Source: Bacillus sp. DNRA2 | Lineage (GTDB): Bacteria; Bacillota; Bacilli; Bacillales; Cytobacillaceae | NCBI RefSeq assembly: GCF_012843265.1 | Contig: NZ_JABAIT010000006.1 | Span: 118,876 to 182,875 of the forward strand | Length of the DNA: 64,000 bases | Reading direction: 5' to 3' | Shown here: positions 40,382-49,389 of the stretch, piece after piece | How positions within the stretch are numbered: position 1 is the stretch's first letter | Layout of the letters: each line of letters begins with the position of its first letter | Program-made: the position numbers and the translations under genes | Notes under the pieces: model-generated | The model's input: only the letters and a program-made list of their open reading frames with translations | What the model was told of the DNA's origin: nothing | The model's database searches: none

Positions 40382-40972
40382 ATGAGTAAAAAATTAATTG
40401 CTATCATTTTGATTGTGGTGGTCATTGTGTTATTCATTTTCGGTTTTGCTGGAAGATTTCTTGTCATAGACGAAAAACCAAAGAAGTCTGCAGCAATTAT
40501 CGTCCTTACAGGTGGTGGCAGCGATCGACTTGAACGAGCTGTACAACTCTATAACTACACCAAAGCTCAATATCTTATCATTTCCAATGGCACAGAGGAT
40601 AACTACTACCAAGAAGCACTTTTAATGGGAGTACCAAACCAATCAATTATCTTAGAAAATCAAGCTGATAGTACGACTGACAGTGCCGTATTGACAATTG
40701 ATATCATGGAGAAACATCGACTGAAATCTGCGATAGTCGTTTCATCGAACTACCATATGCGTCGAGTGAAACATAATTTTGATAAAATAATTGGTGATAA
40801 GAATATAACTCTAACATATTGTGCTAGTAAGGATAAATATTATCGGCCAAATAAATGGTGGGCATCTGGCGATGCTGTCAATTTGACATTCAATGAATAT
40901 AGTAAATTAATTGGCAATGCGCTTGGAATCCACGGCGATACAGCCAAGGAGATATTAAATACAATTGAATAG
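40382..40972 (+). CDS. YdcF/ElyC-like DUF218 membrane protein
   Basis: A 196-residue protein with an N-terminal membrane anchor (about residues 4-26) and an extracytoplasmic DUF218 domain: AAIIVLTGGGSDRLERAVQLYN, YLIISNGTEDN, SIILENQADSTTDSAV and AIVVSSNYHMRRVKHNF are the family hallmarks. Relatives (SanA, ElyC) influence envelope polysaccharide or peptidoglycan precursors. Here it closes the first EPS transcription unit and may help lipid-carrier or polymer handling, an inference from position. A terminator follows immediately. Confidence 0.85.
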   Translation: MSKKLIAIILIVVVIVLFIFGFAGRFLVIDEKPKKSAAIIVLTGGGSDRLERAVQLYNYTKAQYLIISNGTEDNYYQEALLMGVPNQSIILENQADSTTDSAVLTIDIMEKHRLKSAIVVSSNYHMRRVKHNFDKIIGDKNITLTYCASKDKYYRPNKWWASGDAVNLTFNEYSKLIGNALGIHGDTAKEILNTIE

Positions 40973-40977
40973 GAAAG

Positions 40978-41013
40978 AGAGGGGATCTTATTTTTGTGAA
41001 GATCCTCTTTTTG
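40978..41013 (+). terminator. Terminator of first EPS unit
   Basis: AGAGGGGATCTT / AAGATCCTCT with a 2-G bulge, followed by TTTTTGTTTT. Confidence 0.82.
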
Positions 41014-41485
41014 TTTTCCTTTCATAATTAATAAAATTGCAAAAGTTAGACGAGTTTCTTCTATTATATAGAGTGTGACATATAGCACACTTTTGATTCG
41101 GAATGATTTGGTTGTAAAATGAAATTTTGGTAGGATAGCTACATAATTAGATTTTAAATACATATTTGGAAATAAGGATACAAAAATAATTATAATCATT
41201 CACATATCTGTTAATTAAGAATGAAAATAATATAAGCACCGTCGAAAATATCGGTTATTATATTATTATAAAAATTCAGGCTTTATGTTTCTTAGATAAT
41301 GTTTTGGAGTAACATGATGAAATCTGAATTGGTTTTAATACAGATAAAAACGGAAAATCCTACTTGAATGATGAAAATTATTCCCATTCTAAAAAATTTC
41401 CTTTCAATTTCCACTAAAATGGTATTACAATAAGTAAGTGGTTCGCAAAAATCGATAGGATAATAGAAAATGAGACAGCGAAATA
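41014..41485. other. Intergenic gap upstream of tkmA
   Basis: AT-rich, 470 bp; no gene seen. A small GTGTG...CACAC hairpin followed by TTTT lies near 41072-41094. The tkmA promoter lies at the right end. Confidence 0.4.
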
Positions 41486-41494
41486 TGATATAAT
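41486..41494 (+). promoter_or_regulatory. Extended -10 promoter of tkmA operon
   Basis: TGATATAAT (TGn plus perfect TATAAT at 41489-41494), 40 bp before the tkmA start; no good -35, consistent with an extended -10 promoter. Confidence 0.55.
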
Positions 41495-41534
41495 ACAACA
41501 GGTTTATACAAAAATTCGCGCTTCGGAGGATGAA

Positions 41535-42281
41535 ATGGAAGAAACAATTAGCCTAAAAGAATTATTTCAAACGTTGCGGAAAAGACTTGGATTAATATCC
41601 GTCATTACGATAACAGCCGTACTAATCAGTGGAATTGTTAGCTATTTTTATTTAACACCGATTTATCAGGCTTCAACACAACTTCTTGTAAATCAAACGA
41701 AAAATGAGCAGTCCGTTTACAGTCCAAGTGAGGTGCAAACGAACCTCCAGTTAATCAATACTTACAATGTCATTATTAAAAGTCCCGCGATCTTAGATTT
41801 AGTAGCTGGGACAATTGGCAATGATATGACAGCAACTAAATTAAATGGAAAGATTACAGTCGGTAGCGAAAAAGACTCTCAGGTCGTGAATATATCTGTA
41901 CAGGATCCAGATCCAGCGATGGCAGCGAAAATTGCCAACACTGTTGCTGATGTATTTCAAAAAGAAATCGTTAATATTATGAGCGTGGATAACGTGAGCA
42001 TTCTTGCAAAAGCTGCAGTTGCCGAAAATCCAGTTCCAGTAAAACCTAATCCACAGTTAAACATCGCAATTGCTTTAGTTGTTGGCTTAATGGCAGGGGT
42101 TGGGATAGCGTTCCTATTAGAATACTTAGATAACACTATTAAAACAGAACAAGATATTGAAAAAATCCTTGAAATGCCAGTGTTGGGCGTTATTACAACA
42201 ATCGATGAAGAAGAAACGAAGGCACTCAGTCATCGTGTGAATCGAAAATCCAGAGTAAGAGGTGAGACAGTTGGTTCTTAG
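41535..42281 (+). CDS. tkmA: Chain-length determinant/BY-kinase modulator TkmA
   Basis: A 248-residue Wzz-type membrane adaptor. The N-terminal helix is about residues 20-42 (LISVITITAVLISGIVSYFYLTP) and the second is at about 176-200 (NIAIALVVGLMAGVGIAFLLEYLD), with an extracellular region between them. It carries the PNP element (PVPVKPNPQLN) before helix 2. The length equals that of B. subtilis TkmA (YwqC). Its cytoplasmic tail activates the tyrosine kinase PtkA, encoded next and overlapping by 11 bp, and together they set polymer length. GGAGG lies about 6 nt before the ATG. Confidence 0.9.
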   Translation: MEETISLKELFQTLRKRLGLISVITITAVLISGIVSYFYLTPIYQASTQLLVNQTKNEQSVYSPSEVQTNLQLINTYNVIIKSPAILDLVAGTIGNDMTATKLNGKITVGSEKDSQVVNISVQDPDPAMAAKIANTVADVFQKEIVNIMSVDNVSILAKAAVAENPVPVKPNPQLNIAIALVVGLMAGVGIAFLLEYLDNTIKTEQDIEKILEMPVLGVITTIDEEETKALSHRVNRKSRVRGETVGS

Positions 42282-42984
42282 AAAAAAAACAACACAAACA
42301 TCCCACGGTCAAAAACGCAGTCTCATCACAAAACTTGCACCTAAGTCATCGATTTCTGAGCAGTATCGGACGGTTCGGACTAATATTCAATTCTCTTCAG
42401 TTGATGACGAGATCAAATCGATTATGGTTACATCAGCCGATCCGGCTGAAGGTAAATCAACGACTGTTGCAAACTTAGCGGTAACATTTGCACAACAAGG
42501 TAAAAAGGTATTGCTTGTTGATGCTGATATGCGTAAGCCAACTGTGCATTATACGTTTCAAGTTGAAAATGTGTATGGTTTAACCAATATCTTAACAAAA
42601 CAGAAATCATTAGAAGAGGCAATTAATACAACAGATGTCGAATTTTTAGATATCTTAACAAGCGGTCCAATCCCGCCGAATCCTGCTGAATTGTTAGCTT
42701 CAAAGGCGATGTTGGAGTTTTTAACTAAGGTTGAAGACCACTATGATGTGATTTTGTTTGATACACCACCCATTCTTGCTGTGGCCGATGCGCAAATTTT
42801 AGCAAACTTGTGCCAAGGTAGCGTTTTGGTTATTGCCAGTGGCAAGACCGAGATTGAAAAGGTGGCAAAATCAAAAGAATTATTAGCAGCAGCTAAAGGA
42901 AAGTTGCTTGGTGCGGTATTAAATAATAAGAAAATGGATAAGTCGAATTACTATTACTATTATGGGACGTATGGACATAAATAA
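42271..42984 (+). CDS. ptkA: Bacterial tyrosine kinase (BY-kinase) PtkA
   Basis: A 237-residue cytoplasmic BY-kinase. Walker A is SADPAEGKSTTVANLA, Walker A' is VLLVDADMRKPT, and Walker B is VILFDTPPILAVADA. A C-terminal Tyr cluster (SNYYYYYGTYGHK) is the autophosphorylation site. It phosphorylates itself and enzymes such as UDP-glucose dehydrogenase in B. subtilis. A TTG start at 42271 (GAGG 8 nt upstream) gives the same length as B. subtilis PtkA; a GTG three codons earlier overlaps the ribosome-binding site. It works with TkmA and PtpZ, encoded on either side. Confidence 0.92.
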   Translation: MVLRKKTTQTSHGQKRSLITKLAPKSSISEQYRTVRTNIQFSSVDDEIKSIMVTSADPAEGKSTTVANLAVTFAQQGKKVLLVDADMRKPTVHYTFQVENVYGLTNILTKQKSLEEAINTTDVEFLDILTSGPIPPNPAELLASKAMLEFLTKVEDHYDVILFDTPPILAVADAQILANLCQGSVLVIASGKTEIEKVAKSKELLAAAKGKLLGAVLNNKKMDKSNYYYYYGTYGHK

Positions 42985-43114
42985 GACAAAAAAGGTGATT
43001 AGAATTACAAAACAAGTCAAAATTCGACAATTTCCAACTCTTTACCAACGGTTGGAACGGTGTTAAGATTCGTATATGTCGAAATGATAAGAAAATAAAT
43101 TGGGGTTGATAGCG

Positions 43115-43879
43115 ATGATTGATGTACATTGTCATATATTGCCGAATGTTGATGACGGCGCTGAAAATATACAAGCCAGTATGGCGATGGCTCGTGAAGC
43201 TGTTCGGCAAGGAATTACTACAATCATTGCTACACCCCATCATAAAAATAATCAATATGAAAACCCTAAACCTCAAATTCTTACTAAGGTAACTGAGCTT
43301 AATCAAGCATTAGCAAATGAGAAGATTCCGCTAACTGTGTTACCTGGTCAAGAGATTCGTATTTCTGGAGAGGTACTCGAAGACTACCAAAACCAAGAAA
43401 TTCTTTCCTTAGCCCATTCCAATTACTTTTTAATTGAATTACCGACAGGGCATGTGCCGCGCTATACGGAGAAACTACTCTATGATTTACAAATGGAGGG
43501 CTTGGTACCGATCATCGCCCATCCTGAGCGGAATCAAGAATTAGTCCAGAGTCCAGATTTACTTTATCAGTTTGTCAAAAAAGGTGCACTTACCCAAATC
43601 ACTGCGGCTAGCGTCTGTGGGGCGTTTGGTAAAAAGATTAAGCAATTCTCACTTCAATTAATTGAGGCAAACTTGACTCATTTTGTTGCATCAGATGCTC
43701 ATAATCTAGTAAATCGGACGTTTATGATGCAGCAAGCTTATCAGCAAATTGAATCTAAATACGGTATTGATGCTGTATATATGTTCAGAGAAAATGCCGA
43801 GTTACTCGTTGATGGCGAACGCGTTTTTAAAGAAATGCCAGAACGGATCAAAAAGAAGAAGATCTTTGGGCTCTTTTAA
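43115..43879 (+). CDS. ptpZ: Mn-dependent protein-tyrosine phosphatase PtpZ
   Basis: A 254-residue PHP-family phosphatase (CpsB/CapC/YwqE). The metal-binding motifs are IDVHCHILPNVDDGA at the N-terminus, ATPHH, the His in AHPER and ASDAHN. It removes phosphate from PtkA tyrosines, allowing cycling that is needed for polymer export. The ATG at 43115 (GGGG about 10 nt upstream) matches the length of B. subtilis PtpZ; the frame could extend five codons further up. It is followed directly by the second EAR-like RNA. Confidence 0.92.
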   Translation: MIDVHCHILPNVDDGAENIQASMAMAREAVRQGITTIIATPHHKNNQYENPKPQILTKVTELNQALANEKIPLTVLPGQEIRISGEVLEDYQNQEILSLAHSNYFLIELPTGHVPRYTEKLLYDLQMEGLVPIIAHPERNQELVQSPDLLYQFVKKGALTQITAASVCGAFGKKIKQFSLQLIEANLTHFVASDAHNLVNRTFMMQQAYQQIESKYGIDAVYMFRENAELLVDGERVFKEMPERIKKKKIFGLF

Positions 43880-43931
43880 AAGAATTATAGTGATGCTGAT
43901 CAATTAACTACAACAAATGTCAGGCTTAATC

Positions 43932-44056
43932 CTGATCGGCGAGGCTTCCTAACCGATATCGACGGAGGCACTCGATCACGCTGTGGGACGCATGATAGTG
44001 TTGTCCTTAGACGCTTGTCGTCGAAAGTGTGGTGTGAGGATGGGTTCGATGCCCAT
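43932..44056 (+). ncRNA. EAR-like (epsC) leader RNA, copy 2
   Basis: Same ordered words as copy 1: CTGTGGGA (43981-43988), CCTTAGA (44005-44011), GGTGTGAGG (44031-44039) and TGGGTTCGATGCCC (44041-44054), plus CGAGGCTTCC...GGAGGCACTCG upstream. It lies between ptpZ and epsC-2, the place of EAR in the B. subtilis eps operon (between epsB and epsC). The stems differ from copy 1 by compensatory-looking changes, which supports a conserved RNA. Confidence 0.85.
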
Positions 44057-44125
44057 ATACTTCATTCTAATCGGATATTTTGTTAATGATTTCGGTTTCA
44101 ACAAGCTCATATTGATAATATCAAT

Positions 44126-44180
44126 AAATATCTAATGATAGTTCGTGTGGAACATGGGTTATCATTAGATATTTATTTGT
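44126..44180 (+). terminator. Terminator-like hairpin between EAR-2 and epsC-2
   Basis: A perfect 15-bp stem AAATATCTAATGATA (44126-44140) / TATCATTAGATATTT (44160-44174), followed by ATTTG; the T-run is poor. The stem shares TATCTAATG/CATTAGATA with the EAR-1 terminator. Confidence 0.7.
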
Positions 44181-44285
44181 GTAAAAACGTTACACAGTTA
44201 GAAAAAAATATTTCTATTTACATTATTTGCAAAACCATCCTGTTTTATGGGGGTGTTTTGTAAAAAAAGAAAGGAACTGGTTGCT

Positions 44286-46115
44286 TTGGCCTATCGGAAA
44301 CGGATTACGATTCTCGCCTTATTAGATTCAATCATTGTGCTCACTGCCATTTATATTAGTTATTTTACCCTTCATCCGGATTTTTCTATGATATTTTCTC
44401 AGCCAACTTTGTGGTTTACTTCGGTGGCTTTGTTATTAAGCCATCATTTATTTGCATCTATTTATAAATTGTACAAAAAGGCTTGGGAGTATGCCAGTAT
44501 TGGTGAGGTTAAATCAATTGTAAAGGCGGTAACTTTTTCGGTTGGAATTACTTTGGTCATGCAACTGATTGTATTCCGAGATGCTTATTTACGTGCACTA
44601 CTGATTACGTGGATGCTTCATATTATTTTAATTGGTGGCTCGCGGATTTCATGGCGCTTATTTCGGGATCGCTACATTAAATCACAACAACAAATGAAGA
44701 GGACGTTGATTATTGGTGCTGGAGCAGCGGGTACTATGGTTGTACGTCAGCTTTTAAATAATCATAGTACTGAATTAAAACCTGTTGCATTTATTGATGA
44801 TGATCCACGTAAGTACAAGCTGGATATTTACGGTCTTACTGTAGTGGGGAATGTTGATGACATCGCCAAAATAGTTGAAAAATATAAGGTAGATAAGATT
44901 GTCATTGCAATCCCGTCTCTAAGTCGTAAAGAATTAAAACGGATATATGATGAGTGTGCCAAGACCAAGGCAAAGACACAAATTATGCCAATGATTGAGG
45001 ATATTATGCTTGGCAAAGTATCGGTTAATCATTTCCGTGATGTTCAGGTTGAGGATTTATTAGGTCGGGATCCAGTTGAATTAAACATTGCCGGGATTTC
45101 TGAGTATGTCAGTGGCAAGACAGTTCTTGTTACTGGTGCAGGTGGTTCAATTGGTTCGGAAATTTGTCGGCAGATATGTAAGTTTAAGCCGAAAAAGCTA
45201 TTACTACTAGGTCATGGCGAAAATAGTATTTATACCATAGAAATGGAGTTGCGAAATTCGTTTCCATCTTCGATGGAAATTATTCCTGTTATTGGTGATG
45301 TTCAAGACAGAGAAAGAATTTTTGAAATTATGAATCTGCATCGGCCAGATGTGGTGTATCATGCTGCGGCGCATAAGCATGTGCCACTTATGGAGTATAA
45401 CCCTAGAGAGGCTGTTAAGAATAATGTTTTCGGTACTAAGAATGTTGCGGAGGCTGCTGACACCTTCGGTGTTAATACTTTTGTGATGATTTCGACTGAT
45501 AAGGCGGTTAATCCTACGAATGTTATGGGTTCGACGAAGCGGATTGCGGAGATGATTATTCAGGGGCTTGATCGGACAAGTAAGACGAAGTTTGTGGCGG
45601 TTCGGTTCGGGAATGTACTTGGTAGTCGTGGTAGTGTGATTCCGTTGTTTAAGAAGCAGATTCAGGCTGGTGGACCGGTGACGGTTACACATGAAGAGAT
45701 GACTAGATATTTTATGACTATACCTGAAGCCTCACGGCTTGTTATTCAGGCAGGATCTTTAGCACGTGGTGGCGAGATTTTTGTACTTGATATGGGTGAG
45801 CCTGTTAAGATTGTTGATTTAGCGAAAAACCTTATAACCCTTTCGGGTTATTCGATAGATGAGATAGGGATTTCTTTTTCAGGACTTCGTCCTGGGGAGA
45901 AGATGTATGAGGAGTTGCTGAATGAGAAGGAGATTTATCCTGAGCCGGTTTATCCGAAGATTTTTATTGGGAAGGCAGTTTTGGAGCAGGAGGATGAGGT
46001 GGAGTATTTGCTTGAGCGGTTTGAGAAATTCTCTTCGGATGATATTAGGGAGTATGTATTAAACTTGGCTAATCGCCGAGAAAATGAAATATACAAACTT
46101 GTAGTAAATAGATAG
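44286..46115 (+). CDS. epsC: EpsC-type UDP-GlcNAc 4,6-dehydratase, copy 2
   Basis: A 609-residue paralogue of the protein at 37256, with the same layout: four membrane helices, [34 protein letters not shown], and [17 protein letters not shown] (Met in place of the SDR Tyr). The sequences are clearly homologous from end to end, differing mostly by conservative changes. The TTG at 44286 is chosen because AAAGGA lies 10 nt upstream and because it gives MAYRKRIT, parallel to MTYRKRLT of copy 1; an in-frame ATG 13 codons earlier has no site. It may serve the FucNAc/second polymer or be a redundant copy. Confidence 0.92.
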   Translation: MAYRKRITILALLDSIIVLTAIYISYFTLHPDFSMIFSQPTLWFTSVALLLSHHLFASIYKLYKKAWEYASIGEVKSIVKAVTFSVGITLVMQLIVFRDAYLRALLITWMLHIILIGGSRISWRLFRDRYIKSQQQMKRTLIIGAGAAGTMVVRQLLNNHSTELKPVAFIDDDPRKYKLDIYGLTVVGNVDDIAKIVEKYKVDKIVIAIPSLSRKELKRIYDECAKTKAKTQIMPMIEDIMLGKVSVNHFRDVQVEDLLGRDPVELNIAGISEYVSGKTVLVTGAGGSIGSEICRQICKFKPKKLLLLGHGENSIYTIEMELRNSFPSSMEIIPVIGDVQDRERIFEIMNLHRPDVVYHAAAHKHVPLMEYNPREAVKNNVFGTKNVAEAADTFGVNTFVMISTDKAVNPTNVMGSTKRIAEMIIQGLDRTSKTKFVAVRFGNVLGSRGSVIPLFKKQIQAGGPVTVTHEEMTRYFMTIPEASRLVIQAGSLARGGEIFVLDMGEPVKIVDLAKNLITLSGYSIDEIGISFSGLRPGEKMYEELLNEKEIYPEPVYPKIFIGKAVLEQEDEVEYLLERFEKFSSDDIREYVLNLANRRENEIYKLVVNR

Positions 46116-46129
46116 AGAGAAAGGTTGAG

Positions 46130-47020
46130 ATGCTTTTGAAGAAGGTGCGTAAGGCAATTATTCCTGCTGCGGGTTTAGGAACAAGATTTTTACCAGCAAC
46201 AAAGGCTATGCCTAAAGAGATGCTTCCGATTGTAGATAAGCCAACAATACAATATATTGTTGAAGAAGCAATTGCTTCTGGAATTGAAGATATCATTATT
46301 GTAACTGGTAAAGGGAAGCGTGCAATTGAGGATCATTTTGATGTGGCGCCAGAGTTGGAGTGGAATTTAGAGGATAAAGGGAAGTTTGAAATTTTAGATA
46401 AGGTTAGATATTCTACTAATCTTGCTGATATTCATTATATACGCCAGAAGGAACCGAAGGGTTTGGGCCATGCAGTTTGGTGTGCTCGCAATTTTATCGG
46501 TGATGAACCATTTGCTGTTTTACTGGGTGATGATATTGTTCAGAGTGACACCCCGTGTCTAAGACAGTTGATTAATGAATATGAAGAAACTCACTCGTCT
46601 GTAATTGGAGTTCAAACGGTTCCTGGTAGTGAAACACATCGTTATGGAATTGTTGATCCTTCGGTTCAGGTTGGTAGAAGATATCAGGTTGGGAATTTTG
46701 TGGAAAAACCTAAACCAGGGACTGCCCCTTCAAATTTGGCGATTATGGGGCGTTATGTTTTGTCTCCAGAGATTTTTATGTTCTTGGAGCAGCAAGAGAC
46801 TGGGGCAGGTGGAGAGATCCAGTTAACGGATGCGATTCAAAAGCTTAATCAAATTCAACGTGTGTTCGCTTATGATTTTGAGGGAAAGCGGTATGATGTT
46901 GGGGAAAAGATTGGGTTTGTGAAGACTACAGTGGAGTTTGCAATGCAAGATAATGGATTGAGGGATGAACTGCTAGAGTTTCTAGATGAGGTTTTGGAGA
47001 TGTATAGGGTTAGGGGATAA
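46130..47020 (+). CDS. gtaB: UTP-glucose-1-phosphate uridylyltransferase
   Basis: A 296-residue GalU/GtaB enzyme making UDP-glucose from glucose-1-phosphate and UTP. The N-terminal nucleotide-binding motif is [24 protein letters not shown] and the acidic metal site is AVLLGDDIV. Also diagnostic are [20 protein letters not shown] and [15 protein letters not shown] lies 5 nt before the ATG at 46130; a TTG two codons later (MKKVRKA, the usual start) is an alternative. UDP-glucose feeds the UDP-glucose dehydrogenase at 61690 and polymer synthesis. Confidence 0.93.
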   Translation: MLLKKVRKAIIPAAGLGTRFLPATKAMPKEMLPIVDKPTIQYIVEEAIASGIEDIIIVTGKGKRAIEDHFDVAPELEWNLEDKGKFEILDKVRYSTNLADIHYIRQKEPKGLGHAVWCARNFIGDEPFAVLLGDDIVQSDTPCLRQLINEYEETHSSVIGVQTVPGSETHRYGIVDPSVQVGRRYQVGNFVEKPKPGTAPSNLAIMGRYVLSPEIFMFLEQQETGAGGEIQLTDAIQKLNQIQRVFAYDFEGKRYDVGEKIGFVKTTVEFAMQDNGLRDELLEFLDEVLEMYRVRG

Positions 47021-47153
47021 AGACCAGCCTTTTTATTTAGGAATTTTTCAAAGAAACTGCGTTTTTTATATTGTTGGTTATAGTGCATCTGGGTGTTACT
47101 TCTAATTGAAGGCTTGCTTAGTAAGGTTATTTTATATTTGGAGGAAGATTCAG
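47021..47153. other. Short gap before pilin pseudogene
   Basis: No terminator for gtaB is visible. A GGAGG at about 47140 belongs to the pseudogene start. Confidence 0.3.
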
Positions 47154-47479
47154 ATGCCTATTAAACATAATTAGTGTTATAAGGGGTTTAGTTTAGTAGA
47201 GCTTTTTGTGGTTGTAACAATTTCAAGGATCTTGGGACGATTGCAGTGGTAGTTATTGGTGAATCATAGAGGATTCTAGAGAGCAGGTTTATGATGTGAA
47301 TCGTCTTGAGGTAAAGAAAATGTATCAGATACATCTCGAAGTTGAAGAGGATGAGAAAAAAGAACCAAGGATTTAGAGTGTATTTGCTCCAGTATGGAGA
47401 AAAGGGGTGTCCTAATGGTAAGGATATTAGTTTTGTTGATGTTGGTGATAGTGATGAAGATGAGGTACCGTACTTGTGA
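47154..47479 (+). pseudogene. Degraded type IV prepilin-like gene
   Basis: The ATG at 47154 has TTGGAGG upstream. The prepilin signature KGFSLVELFVVVTISRILG is readable in the first frame after a stop codon at codon 7, then a frameshift leads to TIAVVVIGES and another stop. Further down, NGKDISFVDVGDSDEDEVPYL is left of the C-terminal part. The G|FSLVEL cleavage motif plus a hydrophobic stretch is characteristic of prepilin/pseudopilins. At least two stops and one frameshift make it non-functional. Confidence 0.65.
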
Positions 47480-47900
47480 TGGGTGTTGACTTTTGTTTTC
47501 AGTTTTATAAATTAGTAGTTGAGTTCCTAGGAAAAATGTGAGTAAGTATGATAATTCAGGCCTTTCGGCCTTTTATTATTGAAGGATTGATTGAATGGTG
47601 GGTTGGAACTGAGCATCACACTTAGATTGAACGCTAGAAACCGTTCGGGATAAAGGTTTGAGGAATTTTAAGTCAGAATTATAGATTGATTCAATGGTAT
47701 GTATAATAGGAAGAAATTCGGTTCAGGATGATAAATACAAGAATATCTATTTCGTATTTAGTCGGTCGATTAATAGATATTATGAGGTGACTATCAATAG
47801 CAGATAACAATTTTAGTGGTTTAGTAGTTGGTTGGAAAAGGGGACTCATAGATTCCAATTAAGTCCTAATTTACTAAAGATCTTAAGGAGTGTAACTGAA
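47480..47900. other. Intergenic gap before PGT gene
   Basis: A weak hairpin AGGCC-TTTC-GGCCT followed by TTTATTATT (47558-47580) may end transcription of the upstream region. AATATCTAT...ATAGATATT (about 47743-47780) forms another stem. Otherwise no recognisable gene; the promoter of the downstream cluster may lie here. Confidence 0.4.
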
Positions 47901-48530
47901 ATGTATATGAAGATTAAAAGGTTGATAGATATAGTACTTTCCTTTATTGCACTTATTGTTTTATCCCTGATATTTTTGATTCTTATCACAGCTATCAAGT
48001 TGGATTCAAATGGTCCAGTGTTGTTCAAACAAAAACGTGTTGGACTTTATAAGACTCATTTTAACATTTTGAAGTTCCGTACAATGAGAATCGATACACC
48101 AAAGGACACTCCCACTCATTTGTTAGGAAACCCGGATCAATACATTACCAAAGTAGGTAAGTTCTTGAGAAAGACCTCACTTGATGAACTGCCACAGATT
48201 TGGAATATCTTTGTTGGGCAAATGAGTATTATTGGCCCACGTCCTGCACTATGGAATCAGTATGATTTGATTGCAGAACGTGATAAGTTTGGTGCTAATG
48301 ATGTACCACCCGGACTTACTGGTTGGGCACAGATTAATGGTAGGGATGAGCTTCCTATCGAGGTTAAGGCAAAGTTAGATGGAGAGTATGTTGAGAAAAT
48401 TAGTTTCTGGATGGATGTTAAGTGCTTCTTTTTGACTATCGTTAGTGTGTTGAAGAGTGATGGGGTTGTTGAAGGTGGGACAAGTGTTAAGAATGAAGTT
48501 ACGGGTAGCAAGGAGAGCATTTCTAAATGA
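47901..48530 (+). CDS. epsL: Initiating phosphoglycosyl transferase, EpsL/PglC-like
   Basis: A 209-residue monotopic sugar-phosphate transferase (bacterial sugar transferase, PF02397). One N-terminal re-entrant helix (about 8-32, DIVLSFIALIVLSLIFLILIT) is followed by LFKQKRVGLYKTHFNILKFRTMR, then TSLDELPQIWNIFVGQMSIIGPRP and PPGLTGWAQINGRD. It starts the lipid-linked repeat unit by attaching a sugar phosphate to undecaprenyl phosphate. The ATG at 47901 has AAGGAG 10 nt upstream. It overlaps the next gene by 4 bp. The symbol is by similarity of size and motifs to B. subtilis EpsL. Confidence 0.88.
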   Translation: MYMKIKRLIDIVLSFIALIVLSLIFLILITAIKLDSNGPVLFKQKRVGLYKTHFNILKFRTMRIDTPKDTPTHLLGNPDQYITKVGKFLRKTSLDELPQIWNIFVGQMSIIGPRPALWNQYDLIAERDKFGANDVPPGLTGWAQINGRDELPIEVKAKLDGEYVEKISFWMDVKCFFLTIVSVLKSDGVVEGGTSVKNEVTGSKESISK

Positions 48531-49369
48531 AAAAGATATTGATAACTGGGAAAAACAGCTATGTGGGTAAGAACCTGGAAAAATGGCTTCGAAACTATCC
48601 TGATAGATATTCAATAGATTCAATTAGTTTAAGAAACGATTCGTGGAAGCAAAAAGACTTTTCAGAGTATGATGTTGTGTTTCATGTGGCTGCGATAGCG
48701 CATATAAAAGAAACGAAAGAAAATGCAAATCTTTATTTTAAGGTGAACCGTGATTTGGCATATGAAGTTGCCCAAAAGGCAAAATTTGAAAGGGTCAAGC
48801 AGTTCATTTTCCTTAGTTCTATGAGTGTTTATGGAATTGAAACTGGTGTTATTGATAAGGACTCTCCTCTTAATCCAAAAAGTAATTATGGAAAGTCTAA
48901 GCTTGAAGCAGAAAAGTTAATTATAAATTTAGAGGATTGTTTTTTTAAAGTTGCAATATTAAGACCACCTATGATTTATGGAAAAGGTTGCAAGGGTAAT
49001 TATACTAAGTTGGCAAAACTTGCACTTAAAACACCTATTTTTCCGGAGATAGACAATAAGCGCAGTATGATATATATAGATAATTTATCAGGGTTTGTTA
49101 AGTGCGTAGTTGATAATTGTGGGAGTGGTTTTTTTTTCCCACAGAATAATGAGTATGTGAATACAAGTAACATGGTTGAATTAATTGCATGGACACACGA
49201 GAAGAAAATCTTAGTAACTAAATTGCTAAATCCTATAATTTTCCTAATGAAAAGAAATGAAACAGTTAATAAAGTATTTGGTAGCTTAGTTTACGAAAAG
49301 AATCTTTCTAAATTTGAGGGATTAGAACAAATTTCTTTAGTGGAGTCTATTAAACTTACAGAAATGTAA
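48527..49369 (+). CDS. NAD-dependent epimerase/dehydratase (extended SDR)
   Basis: A 280-residue SDR with the dinucleotide motif ITGKNSYVGKNL, the catalytic Tyr-Lys in NPKSNYGKSKLEAEK and the Ser in FLSSMSVYG. HVAAIAHIKETKEN is typical of nucleotide-sugar 4-epimerases such as WbpP/GalE relatives acting on HexNAc. It is somewhat shorter than GalE (about 330 aa). The start overlaps the PGT stop (ATGA), so it is tightly coupled to chain initiation; it may prepare the first sugar or act on lipid-linked sugar. Substrate unknown. Confidence 0.83.
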   Translation: MKKILITGKNSYVGKNLEKWLRNYPDRYSIDSISLRNDSWKQKDFSEYDVVFHVAAIAHIKETKENANLYFKVNRDLAYEVAQKAKFERVKQFIFLSSMSVYGIETGVIDKDSPLNPKSNYGKSKLEAEKLIINLEDCFFKVAILRPPMIYGKGCKGNYTKLAKLALKTPIFPEIDNKRSMIYIDNLSGFVKCVVDNCGSGFFFPQNNEYVNTSNMVELIAWTHEKKILVTKLLNPIIFLMKRNETVNKVFGSLVYEKNLSKFEGLEQISLVESIKLTEM

Positions 49370-49389
49370 TTTTAGAAAGAAGAGATTAT

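Noticed and set aside
45207..45692. Minus-strand frame of 161 codons inside epsC-2
   Set aside because: Asn/Arg/His-rich shadow of a conserved dehydratase gene.
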